A model generated the notes under the pieces. It was not told the DNA's origin, searched no databases, and saw only the letters and a program-made list of their open reading frames with translations. Made by a program: the position numbers and the translations under genes. 64,000 nucleotides of DNA from Mycolicibacterium lutetiense (GTDB lineage Bacteria; Actinomycetota; Actinomycetes; Mycobacteriales; Mycobacteriaceae), in NCBI RefSeq assembly GCF_017876775.1, contig NZ_JAGIOP010000002.1:1116001-1180000 (forward strand), in the 5' to 3' direction. Positions 45,795 to 54,226 of the stretch are shown one piece after another (the stretch's first letter is position 1; each line of letters opens with the position of its first letter).

Positions 45795-46537
45795 CCGATC
45801 TGCAGACATTGGCCGCCGTCGACAAGGAGCTCGGAACCGGTGATGAACGCCGCCTGACCGGACAGCAGAAACGCCACCGCATCGGCGATTTCGCTCGGCT
45901 TGCCCAGGCGGCCCAGGGTGGCCCGGTCGATCAGCCGGGCTTGGGTCGACTCGTCGAGCATCGGTGTCTCGATCGGTCCCGGGAACACCGCATTGACCCG
46001 GATCCCGTCGCGGCCGAGTTCGGCGGCCGCCAACTGGGTGAGCCCGCGCAGCGCCCACTTGGACGACCCGTAGGCGGCGTGGTGCGGGAAAGGGCGGACA
46101 GCGCCGGTGCTGCAGGTGTTCACCACGGCAGCGCCCTCGGCCTGCCGTAACGGCTCAAGGGCCGCCTGTAGTCCGAGGAACGGACCCAGACAGTTGACCC
46201 GCCAAGCGCTTTCGAACCCCGCCGGCGTCTCCTCGGAGATCGACGCCCGGTGCAGCACTCCGGCGTTGTTCACCAGCGCGTTGAGCCCACCGAACCGGTC
46301 GACGGTAGCCTGCACGGCGGCCTGCCACTGTTCAGCCGACGTCACGTCGAGCTCAACGCCCAGCACCTGGTCACCGAATTCGGCTGCGCTGGATTTTATT
46401 TCGTCGATCAGCAGATCGGCCGCGGTCACCCGGTAGCCATCGGCCACCAGCCTGCGCACGATGGCTGCGCCCTGGCCGCGCGCGGCACCGGTCACCAACG
46501 CGACCCGGGTGACGCTCGACGCTGCTCCTGCGTTCAG
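45791..46537 (-). CDS. Short-chain dehydrogenase with probable CTG start
   Basis: A 248-residue SDR: TGAARGQG cofactor motif, LVNNAGVLH, catalytic Tyr/Lys in YGSSK, and ITGSELLVDGGQCLQIG at the end. The family pattern needs a strand VALVTGAARGQG preceded by a few residues. No ATG or GTG precedes it; only TTG 46498 lies inside the strand. A CTG at 46537 with AGGAGG six bases upstream, overlapping the aldolase stop, gives a complete N-terminus, so I chose it. It would oxidise an alcohol of the catabolic pathway to the ketone used by the following monooxygenase. Confidence 0.78.
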   Translation of the reverse strand: MNAGAASSVTRVALVTGAARGQGAAIVRRLVADGYRVTAADLLIDEIKSSAAEFGDQVLGVELDVTSAEQWQAAVQATVDRFGGLNALVNNAGVLHRASISEETPAGFESAWRVNCLGPFLGLQAALEPLRQAEGAAVVNTCSTGAVRPFPHHAAYGSSKWALRGLTQLAAAELGRDGIRVNAVFPGPIETPMLDESTQARLIDRATLGRLGKPSEIADAVAFLLSGQAAFITGSELLVDGGQCLQIG

Positions 46538-47346
46538 TTGTAGCCTCCTCGTTCGGTGCCGGTCGCAGCCTGCCCGGGTGTGGACGGACCACCGGCATTT
46601 CCTGTTGCTTCGGTGAGGTGCTCGACGGCACCGCGGCGTAGCGCCTGAGATTCCGAGGCCAGGGTGACCATCTGGAAACCCAAGTCGGCCGCGACCTTTC
46701 CGAGTTTTCCTGCCCCGGCATGGATTCCGCTGACCAGCCCGGCCGCGCGTGCGGCAGTCTGGGCCGCGACGATCGCCGCCCGCACGTCGGGGTGCGTCCA
46801 GGCGTCGGAGAGTTGAAATCCCATCGAGATGGCCAGGTCCGCCGGACCCACATAGATCCCGGTGAGGCCGGGCACCGCGCAGATCTCCTCAGCGGCGGCC
46901 AGGCCCCGTGCCGTCTCGATCATCACGAACACACTGACCCGGGCCTCCAGCTCGGCGGTGTCCTGTCCCAGGCCGGCCCGGAGCGGCCCGAAGCTGCGCA
47001 CCCCGGCCGGCGCGTAACGGGTGGCCGCGACCGCCGCGGCAGCCTGCTCGGCCGATTCCACCATGGCGATGATCACCGCATCGGCGCCGGCATCGAGCAC
47101 CCGGCCGATCGGTGCGGGGTCGGGCGACGGCAACCGCACCGCGGTGGCGATCGGCACATGTTCAAGCCGGCGCAGCAGCATGGCCACGTCGGCATCATCG
47201 AGATATCCGTGCTGCACGTCGAATCCGACATAGTGGTAGCCGGCCGCGGTGAACTCCTCGGGGCCGATGATCGTCGGCCCGACCACCCAGCCGCCCCAGA
47301 CCTGGGCGTTGGCCGCCAGCGCATCCTGCAACCTGCTGGCGCTCAT
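46534..47346 (-). CDS. HpcH/HpaI-family aldolase
   Basis: A 270-residue class II (metal-dependent) aldolase of the HpcH/HpaI/CitE type: GFDVQHGYLD (catalytic His-region), VRLPSPDP (substrate Arg), MIETARGLAAAEEI (metal-binding Glu), and YVGPADLAISMG (metal-binding Asp). These cleave 4-hydroxy-2-keto acids to pyruvate and an aldehyde. The start ATG 47346 overlaps the dehydrogenase stop as ATGA. It probably acts late in ring cleavage, releasing pyruvate; the aldehyde partner would then go to an aldehyde dehydrogenase. Confidence 0.87.
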   Translation of the reverse strand: MSASRLQDALAANAQVWGGWVVGPTIIGPEEFTAAGYHYVGFDVQHGYLDDADVAMLLRRLEHVPIATAVRLPSPDPAPIGRVLDAGADAVIIAMVESAEQAAAAVAATRYAPAGVRSFGPLRAGLGQDTAELEARVSVFVMIETARGLAAAEEICAVPGLTGIYVGPADLAISMGFQLSDAWTHPDVRAAIVAAQTAARAAGLVSGIHAGAGKLGKVAADLGFQMVTLASESQALRRGAVEHLTEATGNAGGPSTPGQAATGTERGGYN

Positions 47347-48311
47347 CGGGTGATCGCGATCTTGACGCGGTCGGGCACCGGACGGCACGCGAGTTCGAAC
47401 GCCGCCTGCACATCGTCCGAACCGAAGGTGTCGGTCACGTAGCCGGGTAACAGGTCCGGATGCTCCCGGGCGAACTCGTCGGCCCGGCGCAGCACGCGCT
47501 GACGGTCCAGGGTGACACCGGATTTCAGGGTGAGGTTGTTGCGGAGCATGGTGCGCATGCTGATCGGATAGCTGTCGTCGTCGGGCACCCCGAAGTAGAA
47601 CACCGTGCCCCCGAACGCAGCCGCTTCCAATGCGTGGTTCAGCGTGGCGACCTGATGTCCGACGGCCTCGATGACGACATCGGGCTTACCGGTCGGCGCC
47701 AGGTGTCTGACCCAACGATCGCTCGTGGCCCGGATGGGATGGTCAACTCCGAATCGGGTGCTCACCGAAGCACGGTCCACCGGATCGACACCGGTGACCT
47801 GTGCGGCACCGAAAACCTTTGCCACATAGGCGAACAACAATCCGATCGAACCCTGTCCGATGATCGCGACATGGCGGCCGTCCAGATCCGGTAGCTGCTC
47901 CAGCGCGTAGAGGACACATGCCAGCGGCTGCAGACCGACAGCCAGCTCCGGGGTCAGGGCCGGGTCGTAGGACACCAACCCGTGGCCGTCGGCGACCACG
48001 CGGCCCATCAGACCGTCGAAGCCCGACGCCCAACCCACCACCCGCTCCCCCGGTCGATGGTCCGGATGGCGACTGGCCAGCACCTCACCGACGATCTCGT
48101 GGACCGGGAAGCCGTTCATCTCCGCCGCACAGCAGCCGGTGTCCCCCGGTAACTTGCCCTGCGTGCCGCGGAATCCGGGGAGATCGCTGCCGCAGATCCC
48201 GGCGGCCAGAAAGTCCAGCAGCACCTGGCCGTCGGTCAACGACTCCGGTGATGGCTCTGAAAGATCCTGCCGTTCAAACGTATACGGGGCGACGAGCCGA
48301 TATGACCACAC
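47343..48311 (-). CDS. Medium-chain (zinc-type) alcohol dehydrogenase-like protein
   Basis: A 322-residue MDR protein: catalytic zinc segment AAGICGSDLPGF with the Cys ligand, HEIVGEV, cofactor motif IIGQGSIGLLFAYVAK, and DVVIEAVGH. It is shorter than typical zinc alcohol dehydrogenases and the four-cysteine structural zinc lobe is absent. The GTG start lies 1 base after the P450 stop; the end overlaps the aldolase start. It would oxidise a hydroxylated product of the P450. Specificity unknown. Confidence 0.84.
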   Translation of the reverse strand: MWSYRLVAPYTFERQDLSEPSPESLTDGQVLLDFLAAGICGSDLPGFRGTQGKLPGDTGCCAAEMNGFPVHEIVGEVLASRHPDHRPGERVVGWASGFDGLMGRVVADGHGLVSYDPALTPELAVGLQPLACVLYALEQLPDLDGRHVAIIGQGSIGLLFAYVAKVFGAAQVTGVDPVDRASVSTRFGVDHPIRATSDRWVRHLAPTGKPDVVIEAVGHQVATLNHALEAAAFGGTVFYFGVPDDDSYPISMRTMLRNNLTLKSGVTLDRQRVLRRADEFAREHPDLLPGYVTDTFGSDDVQAAFELACRPVPDRVKIAITR

Positions 48312-48312
48312 G

Positions 48313-49542
48313 TCACACCTCCACGGGGATGTTGTTCCAGCCCCACTGGAAGCTCGAGGGCGGCCGGGATGCCGCAGCCTCGTCGATGTGATAGTCGGGC
48401 ACGCGTCTGAGGAATTCCTGGATCATGATCGTGACCTCCAACCGCGCCACGTGGACGCCGAGGCAGAAATGCTGGCCATGGCCGAACGACAACAGCCGTT
48501 CGATGGGCCGGTTCCAGATGAAGTCGTCCGGATTGTCGTATTCCCGTTCGTCTCGGGCCGCCGAGGCCAACAGCGTGATGACGCGTTGACCGGGGTTGAT
48601 GGTGGTGCCGTGGACGGTGTAGGGCCTCCGGACGGTGCGGGCGAACCACTGGGCGGGTGCACTGTGCCGGATGATCTCCTCCCGGGCGACCGGTACGTTC
48701 CCGTCGAGATCGGAACGGACCGCGGCCAATTGGTCGGGGTGCCGCAGCAGCTGCCAGAGTCCGGTCGCGGTGATCTTGGGCACGGTTTCGGTACCGCCGA
48801 TGAAGACGCCGAGCATCTGCACGGCGGCTTCCATGTCTCCGAAGGCCGATCCGTCGGGCAACCGGAAATCGATCAGGGCATCGGCGATCGGGACGCTGCC
48901 GTCATGACCGTCCGCGCGGCGGCGCTCGATGATCGGAGTGAGGTACGACAGGTAGCCGGGGCGGGCGTTGCCGACCTCGACACCTTCCCCGGGTTGGGCG
49001 AGGCTGCCGGCGTTGACCGTCTCCAGCACTTCTGGCGCGAGATCGACTGGTAATCCGACGAATTCGCAGACCATCGCGGCGGCGACGATGCCGCCGTAAT
49101 CCTGCGTCAGGTCGAACTTGCCGCGCGGTAACAACTCATCGAGGCGCTCGTTGGCCAGCATTCGGATCTTGTCGGCCAGCTTGGCCGCCGACCGCGGCCG
49201 GAACTGCGCTGACGTGCACCGCCGCACGTCTTCGTAGATCGGCGAATCGAAGTTGGCATGGAAGGGCATGGGGTGCAATGGCGGATCCTGCACGGCACTG
49301 TCGTTGCGATGCGCAAGGACGGTTGCGGCGGGCAGCGTCCCCTCGGACGCAACGAAAGTTCCGTCGTTGACCCCGAGCATGTTCCAGATGTCGTCGAACC
49401 GCGACAGCGCAAAGGTGTCCCACTTGTCGATGTAGTACACCGGGTACTCGTCGCGCAGGGTCCGGTAGTACGGCAGAGGGTTGGCCATCACGTCTGGATC
49501 GAACGGGTCGTAGGTGAAACCTTGCAGTACGGGCTGATTCAT
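48313..49542 (-). CDS. Cytochrome P450 (first of three)
   Basis: A 409-residue soluble bacterial P450. The heme-binding loop is FGHGQHFCLGVHVARLE with the Cys ligand; the I-helix is LGVFIGGTETVPK with the oxygen-activating Gly-Thr pair; RPIERLL precedes the heme loop. The start was set at ATG 49542 (a GTG codon directly precedes it). It sits 7 bases after the NIPSNAP-like gene and 1 base before the dehydrogenase gene. It would hydroxylate a hydrophobic substrate; redox partners are likely the ferredoxin at 55534 and a reductase encoded elsewhere. I cannot name the CYP subfamily. Confidence 0.9.
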   Translation of the reverse strand: MNQPVLQGFTYDPFDPDVMANPLPYYRTLRDEYPVYYIDKWDTFALSRFDDIWNMLGVNDGTFVASEGTLPAATVLAHRNDSAVQDPPLHPMPFHANFDSPIYEDVRRCTSAQFRPRSAAKLADKIRMLANERLDELLPRGKFDLTQDYGGIVAAAMVCEFVGLPVDLAPEVLETVNAGSLAQPGEGVEVGNARPGYLSYLTPIIERRRADGHDGSVPIADALIDFRLPDGSAFGDMEAAVQMLGVFIGGTETVPKITATGLWQLLRHPDQLAAVRSDLDGNVPVAREEIIRHSAPAQWFARTVRRPYTVHGTTINPGQRVITLLASAARDEREYDNPDDFIWNRPIERLLSFGHGQHFCLGVHVARLEVTIMIQEFLRRVPDYHIDEAAASRPPSSFQWGWNNIPVEV

Positions 49543-49549
49543 CACAGGC

Positions 49550-50287
49550 CTACTTCAGGGGCGACGGCGGCAGGGCCGAAAGTATGGAATCCTCCCAGCC
49601 GTCGCGAAGAGCGGGGGCCACACTCATCCAGGTAACGATCTCCGCGGGTGGGTCCCCCTTCCACGACGGGTAGTGGTTCTCGAAACAGTCCCAGTCGTCG
49701 TCGAGCGCCCAGTAGTGGATCACCTCATTGAACCGGAAGGTCGTGATGAACGAGCCCAGCCAGCGCTTGCCCGTGCTCTCCGACCACGGCACGTACAGCC
49801 GCTCCAGTTCCCGGATGTAGTCGTCCTGCTTGCCCGGCTTGGTCTCCATGATCTCCTGGATCACCAGGCCGGCACCGAATTTTGCCTCTTGGAGCTGCGC
49901 CAGTGTCCGGTTGTACTTGCCGGCGTACATGATTCGACCCTCACCGCGGGCCCCGACCTCGGACAGGTAGGCAGCCCACTGCAGTGCGGGCTTCTCGTGG
50001 CTGCCGCCGACCGCCTGCGCCTTGCCGATCCGGGCATAGTCGGCGAAGGCGTCGATCTCCCAGATGATCGTCACTTGTGGCCAGTGCCCGTTGTAGGGCG
50101 TGGTTTCCCACATCGAGAACAGGCGGGCGCCGAGTTCCTCCATCATCGGCTGATAGACCTCGCCGAAGACTCTGGTGAAATTCTCTTCGCGCGAGCGCTC
50201 ATCGCCGGTGAACCGATCGGTCCGGCCCGACCCGAGGTCGATGGTCTCGTGCAGATACAGCAGCGTGTGGCCGTAGAACTTCTTCAT
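49550..50287 (-). CDS. NIPSNAP-like alpha/beta-barrel protein, function unknown
   Basis: A 245-residue protein with two related halves, each resembling a small dimeric alpha/beta-barrel: first YGHTLLYLHETIDLGSG and PQVTIIWEIDAFADYA, second AGLVIQEIMETKPGKQDDYIRELE and NEVIHYWALDDDWDCF. Such NIPSNAP/EthD-like proteins often sit in degradation clusters. No catalytic residues can be named. It is the first gene of the leftward unit (NIPSNAP-like, P450, MDR, aldolase, SDR, monooxygenase, esterase) and is divergent from the SMP-30 gene, separated by 75 bases that include operator site 2. Confidence 0.6.
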   Translation of the reverse strand: MKKFYGHTLLYLHETIDLGSGRTDRFTGDERSREENFTRVFGEVYQPMMEELGARLFSMWETTPYNGHWPQVTIIWEIDAFADYARIGKAQAVGGSHEKPALQWAAYLSEVGARGEGRIMYAGKYNRTLAQLQEAKFGAGLVIQEIMETKPGKQDDYIRELERLYVPWSESTGKRWLGSFITTFRFNEVIHYWALDDDWDCFENHYPSWKGDPPAEIVTWMSVAPALRDGWEDSILSALPPSPLK

Positions 50288-50326
50288 CACGACGCTCCGG
50301 TGGTTGACAGTGACACCCTGCGAGCG

Positions 50327-50352
50327 TGACACTTGGGGCGTGTTTTGTAAAG
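50327..50352. promoter_or_regulatory. Site 2 of the TGACA-N14-TGTAAAG family
   Basis: TGACA (50327-50331), 14 bases, TGTAAAG (50346-50352), 10 bases before the GTG start of the SMP-30 gene and 39 bases from the divergent operon start at 50287. It can serve both directions. Spacing is identical to the other copies. Confidence 0.65.
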
Positions 50353-50362
50353 GTGCGGGAAC

Positions 50363-51223
50363 GTGACGGCGGGAACCGAACAAACGGGGACATCCGAACT
50401 GGCGCATGGTTTCTGTTTCGGCGAGGGGCCGCGCTGGTTCGAAGGCCTGCTGTGGTTCTCCGACATGCTGGGCGAAGCCGTGCACACGGTCACGCTGTCG
50501 GGCTCCATGACCACCCTGCCCGTACCCGGACACTCCCCGTCCGGGTTGGGTTTTCGGCCCGACGGCACCCTGCTGATCGTGTCCACCGAGCGCCGCCAGG
50601 TACTGCGCTACGACGGCGACACCGTCGTAACGCTGGCCGATCTCAGCGACCTGGTCCCCGCAGCCCTCGGTGACATGGTGGTCGACGAGCATGGGCGGGC
50701 CTATGTCGGATCCCAGGCCCGGACCGACGGGGTGATCGTGCGCATCGACCCCGATGACCGAGTGACCGTGGTGGCCGAGCAGCTCGACTTTCCGAACGGC
50801 ATGGTGATCACCCCGGACGGCAGCACCATGATCGTCGCGGAGTCCACGGCGCGACGGCTGAGCGCGTTCACGATCCGCCCTGACGGCAGCCTCACCGACC
50901 GACGGGTGTTCGCCGACGGCCTCGACGGCCCTCCCGACGGTCTCGCGATCGACGCCGAGGGCGGGGTGTGGGCGGCATTGACCCTGGCCCACGAGTTCCA
51001 ACGCATCGCTCCCGAAGGTTCTGCGATCACGCACCGGATCGACGCCGGGCAACGCACCGCCATCGCATGCGCCCTGGGCGGCACCGAGGGACGCACCCTG
51101 TTCCTGGTCACCACCACCGACGCGTATCCGGAGCGGCTCATCGGCACCAAGCTGTCGCGGGTCGAGGCGCTGATGGTCGAAACGCCCGCACCGGGCGATC
51201 ACGACTCTCACCATCACCACTGA
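50363..51223 (+). CDS. SMP-30/gluconolactonase-family protein with His-rich tail
   Basis: A 286-residue six-bladed beta-propeller of the SMP-30/LRE family: FGEGPRWFEGLLWFSDM near the N-terminus (metal-binding Glu), GLGFRPDGTLLIVS, VDEHGRAYVGS, DFPNGMVITPDG (metal-binding Asn) and DGLAIDAEGGVWAAL (metal-binding Asp). It would hydrolyse a lactone, in line with the Baeyer-Villiger enzyme nearby. The protein ends GDHDSHHHH, an unusual histidine-rich tail. The GTG start follows operator site 2 closely, giving a short or absent leader. The next gene starts 26 bases downstream. Confidence 0.87.
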   Translation: MTAGTEQTGTSELAHGFCFGEGPRWFEGLLWFSDMLGEAVHTVTLSGSMTTLPVPGHSPSGLGFRPDGTLLIVSTERRQVLRYDGDTVVTLADLSDLVPAALGDMVVDEHGRAYVGSQARTDGVIVRIDPDDRVTVVAEQLDFPNGMVITPDGSTMIVAESTARRLSAFTIRPDGSLTDRRVFADGLDGPPDGLAIDAEGGVWAALTLAHEFQRIAPEGSAITHRIDAGQRTAIACALGGTEGRTLFLVTTTDAYPERLIGTKLSRVEALMVETPAPGDHDSHHHH

Positions 51224-51249
51224 CGACCACCAACACCCGAACGGTAGAT

Positions 51250-52068
51250 ATGTCTGACTCTTACTACGAGCTGATCGACGAGAACGACCCGATCGGTGAG
51301 AAGTTCGCTGCAACCGATATGGCGCGCGGAACCTGGTCGGCCGCCATCCAGCACGGCGCACCGGTGTCGGCGTTGTTGGTGCGGGCACTGGAACGCTGCG
51401 AACACCGCGCCGACACCCGGTTGAGCCGGGTGGCCATCGATCTGATGGGCGGGGTGCCGTCGGAGGGCGACCTGTGGGTGCGGGCACAGCTGGAGCGGCC
51501 GGGCAAGCAGATCGAACTGGTCAGCGCAGAAATGCTGGCGCCCGGGCCGGATGGCGCGCCGCGGGTGGTGGCGCGGGCCAGCGGGTGGCGGATGCTGCAG
51601 ATGGACACCACCGCGATCGCGCACACCGGCGTCGAGCCGCTACCGCCGCTGGAGCAGGCCCGCAGCCGCGACATGGCCAAGAACTGGGAGGCCAACTACG
51701 TGCACAGCGTGGACTGGCGCTGGCTGACCGTGCCGCAGGCACCGGGCCCGGGTGAGTCCTGGCTCAAGCCGACGGTCGACGTGGTCAAGGGCGAGTCGAT
51801 GACCCCGTTGCAGCGGTTGTTCGCGGTCGCCGACGACGCCAACGGCATCGGCTCCAAGATCGACATCCGCAAGTGGACGTTCCTCAACACCGACCTGGTG
51901 GTGCACATCCACCGGGTACCCGACGGAGAGTGGATCGGCATCCGCGCCGACACCAATTACGGACCCGACGGCATCGGTGCCACCGTGGGGACGCTGTTCG
52001 ACCAGTCCGGCGCGGTCGGTGCCATCCAGCAGTCTGTGCTTGTGCGACCCCGCCCACCCAAGAAGTAG
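51250..52068 (+). CDS. Acyl-CoA thioesterase-like double hotdog protein
   Basis: A 272-residue protein of the thioesterase-superfamily type with two hotdog halves: TWSAAIQHGAPVSALLVRALE and VAIDLMGGVPSEGDLWVRAQLER in the first, PLQRLFAVADDANGIGSKIDIRKWTFLNTDLVVHIHR and IGIRADTNYGPDGIG in the second. The start ATG 51250 follows the SMP-30 gene by 26 bases, so both are probably one transcript. It likely removes CoA from an intermediate or screens acyl-CoA; substrate unknown. Its stop is followed at once by a strong bidirectional terminator. Confidence 0.83.
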   Translation: MSDSYYELIDENDPIGEKFAATDMARGTWSAAIQHGAPVSALLVRALERCEHRADTRLSRVAIDLMGGVPSEGDLWVRAQLERPGKQIELVSAEMLAPGPDGAPRVVARASGWRMLQMDTTAIAHTGVEPLPPLEQARSRDMAKNWEANYVHSVDWRWLTVPQAPGPGESWLKPTVDVVKGESMTPLQRLFAVADDANGIGSKIDIRKWTFLNTDLVVHIHRVPDGEWIGIRADTNYGPDGIGATVGTLFDQSGAVGAIQQSVLVRPRPPKK

Positions 52069-52072
52069 CGCG

Positions 52073-52126
52073 AGCAGACACTTAAGTACCCGTTAGCGGC
52101 CATTTTCGGGTACCTAAGCGTCTGCT
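52073..52126. terminator. Strong bidirectional terminator hairpin
   Basis: Two 20-base arms, 52073-52092 and 52107-52126, complementary at 18 of 20 positions, with a 14-base loop, between two convergent genes. The stop codon of the alpha-hydroxyacid dehydrogenase gene (52114-52116) is inside the right arm. Confidence 0.8.
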
Positions 52127-53292
52127 CGCCGAAGAACGTCACGGGTCAGGTCGGCCACACTCGCGACACCCATCAGGGTCAGTGTCGAGCGGATCTCGGC
52201 GGCCAGGATGTCGAGCACCGCGCCCACCCCGGCGCCACCGGCCACGGCCAGCCCGTAGATATAGGGCCGGCCGATCATCACCGCGTCGGCGCCAAGGGCC
52301 AGGGCCGTGACGATGTCGGTGCCGGTCCGCACGCCACTGTCGAGCAAGACGGTGGCACGCTCGCCGACCGCGTCGGCGACATCGGGCAGCGCATCGACCG
52401 AGGCACGTGCACCATTCAGTTGGCGCCCACCATGATTGGACACCACCACTCCGGTCGCCCCCACCTCGTCGACCGCGCGGACCGCGTCCTCGGGTTCCAG
52501 CACGCCTTTGACGACGAACGGGCCGTCCCAGCGCTCGCCGAGCGCCGCCACATCACGCCAACTCAGGTCGGGCCGCATCCGCCGGTTCTGGATGCTGACG
52601 GATTCCACGGCGCCCTTGGCGCCCGCGGTGTGGGTGAGGCTGCGCATCGTCATTCGCTGGTGCCGCAACAACCCGTACCACCAGTTCGGGCGGATGGCCG
52701 CGTCGGCGATGCGCCGCGGGGTGAGGATCGGCGGATGCCCCATACCGGTGCGCCGCTCCCCGGTTCGATTGCCCTGCGCCGGAACGTCGACGGTCACCAC
52801 CAGGGTCCGGTACCCGGCGTCACGGGCCCGGCTGAGCATGGAATCCGAGAAGGGGCCATCACCCCAGGGATACAGCTGGAACCAGTGGTCTGCCGAGGTA
52901 CCGCCGGCGACCTCCTCGATGGAGTACGACGACGCCGTGGACAGGGCCAACCTGGTCCCGGCACGTTCGGCCGCCTGCGCGGCAGCGAGTTCGCCGGACC
53001 AGTGCGCCAGGCCGGTGAGCCCGGTGGGCGCCAGCACCACAGGCAGCTCGAGCTGTTGCCCGCCGATCGTCACACCGATGTCCGCGCCGGCGTGGCCGGC
53101 CAGCACCCGTTGGCGCAGAGACCACTTCGCGAACGCCTCACGATTGGCCCGCAATGTGCGCTCATCCTCGGCGCCCCCGTCCAGATACGCCCACACCATG
53201 GCGGGCAGGGCCCGGCGGGCAGCGGTCCGGTAGTCCTCGACGCTGACCAGCGGGACCGGGGTGCGCAGCCGGTACTGAAAAGCCGGGCTCAT
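52114..53292 (-). CDS. FMN-dependent alpha-hydroxy acid dehydrogenase (LldD-like)
   Basis: A 392-residue FMN TIM barrel of the lactate/glycolate oxidase family: FMN region VVLAPTGLTGLAHW and STASSYSIEEVA, then FQLYPWGDG, catalytic His in VVSNHGGRQLNGA and phosphate loop LLDSGVRTGTDIVTAL with GADAVMIGRPY. It oxidises an L-2-hydroxy acid to a keto acid. The start ATG 53292 overlaps the stop of the cyclase gene as ATGA, so the two are co-translated. The upstream extension of the frame is only a shadow of that gene. Part of the leftward unit starting at 54197. Confidence 0.9.
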   Translation of the reverse strand: MSPAFQYRLRTPVPLVSVEDYRTAARRALPAMVWAYLDGGAEDERTLRANREAFAKWSLRQRVLAGHAGADIGVTIGGQQLELPVVLAPTGLTGLAHWSGELAAAQAAERAGTRLALSTASSYSIEEVAGGTSADHWFQLYPWGDGPFSDSMLSRARDAGYRTLVVTVDVPAQGNRTGERRTGMGHPPILTPRRIADAAIRPNWWYGLLRHQRMTMRSLTHTAGAKGAVESVSIQNRRMRPDLSWRDVAALGERWDGPFVVKGVLEPEDAVRAVDEVGATGVVVSNHGGRQLNGARASVDALPDVADAVGERATVLLDSGVRTGTDIVTALALGADAVMIGRPYIYGLAVAGGAGVGAVLDILAAEIRSTLTLMGVASVADLTRDVLRRADA

Positions 53293-54197
53293 TTGATCGC
53301 GATGGGCGTGACCGGCGAACCGACTGCATTGCTGATGTGCAGCGGCGGCGCCACGAACAGGAAGCTCCACACCCCGTCACCTGCGCAGTCGGCGGCCAGG
53401 GCGTCGAGATCGAGAATCTCGGCCAGCGGCATACCCATGTCGCGGATCAGGATGCAGTGCAGCGGCAGGGTCTCCCCCGTCTCACTGGGGATCACCTCGA
53501 TAGCCCAGTTGTCACTGCCCACCGCCGCGACACCGCGGTCACGTAGCCAGCGTGCGCAGTCGATGCCCAGGCCCGGCTCGGTGGACATCCAGTCATCGCG
53601 GCCGCGGGCCAGCAGTCGGCCCCGCCAACCGGTGCGCACCAGCAGGAAGTCGGCCTCTCCGACGGTCACGCCTTGTGTCTGTTCGGCGGCCTCCAGGTCG
53701 GCCGGCGTGATGGCGGTGCCGCCTTCGAGCCAGTCGGCCCCGTGCAACCGGGCGATGTCGAGCAGCACACCGCGCCCGGCGATCCGATCGGTGAAGGCGT
53801 CGACGGCGAGTTGACGGGCACCGGCCCGGGTGCGGACCTCGTCGGTGGAGTAGCCGTTGTAGAGCTTGTCGTCATAGGCGACGTGGGACAGCGCGTCCCA
53901 CTGGGTGCCGGACTGCAGCGGCATGATGATCCAGTCGTCGGCGACCTGCAGCCCGTGCGGTTCCCAGTCTCTGGGCTGCATCGACATCAGGTGCACCGGG
54001 TTGATCCGGCCGCCGATTCCGCTCTGCGGCCCGTCCCCGCCCACCGGGATGCTCAGTTGAAACACCTTGCCCGAGCGGACTTCACCGGCGGCGGCCCGCA
54101 CGTGATGCGGCTCGACGAGGTTGAGGGTCCCGATCTGGTCGTCGGGCCCCCATCGGCCCCAATTGGACAGTTCGCGGCCCAGATCCTTGAAACTCAC
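53289..54197 (-). CDS. Cyclase-family (kynurenine-formamidase-like) hydrolase
   Basis: A 302-residue protein of the metal-dependent cyclase/formamidase family: the metal motif SGTQWDALSHVAYDDKLYNG (about residues 82-101, a variant of HxGTHxDxPxH), ITPADLEAAEQTQG, ADFLLVRTGWRGR and VAAVGSDNWAIEVIP. It would open an amide, lactone or ring-type bond in a catabolic pathway. The GTG start at 54197 lies right next to operator site 3. It heads the leftward pair with the FMN dehydrogenase. Confidence 0.85.
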   Translation of the reverse strand: MSFKDLGRELSNWGRWGPDDQIGTLNLVEPHHVRAAAGEVRSGKVFQLSIPVGGDGPQSGIGGRINPVHLMSMQPRDWEPHGLQVADDWIIMPLQSGTQWDALSHVAYDDKLYNGYSTDEVRTRAGARQLAVDAFTDRIAGRGVLLDIARLHGADWLEGGTAITPADLEAAEQTQGVTVGEADFLLVRTGWRGRLLARGRDDWMSTEPGLGIDCARWLRDRGVAAVGSDNWAIEVIPSETGETLPLHCILIRDMGMPLAEILDLDALAADCAGDGVWSFLFVAPPLHISNAVGSPVTPIAIK

Positions 54198-54198
54198 G

Positions 54199-54224
54199 CT
54201 TTACAATATTGCACAAAATTGTCA
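54199..54224. promoter_or_regulatory. Site 3 of the TGACA-N14-TGTAAAG family
   Basis: Read leftward: TGACA (54224-54220), 14 bases, TGTAAAG (54205-54199). Only 1 base separates it from the cyclase GTG (54197) and 2 bases from the divergent P450 ATG (54227), so it fills the whole intergenic gap and both genes should be leaderless or nearly so. Confidence 0.65.
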
Positions 54225-54226
54225 AC

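Noticed and set aside
49550..51487. A 645-residue minus-strand frame
   Set aside because: Only the last 245 residues (from ATG 50287) are protein-like; the rest is antisense to the SMP-30 gene.
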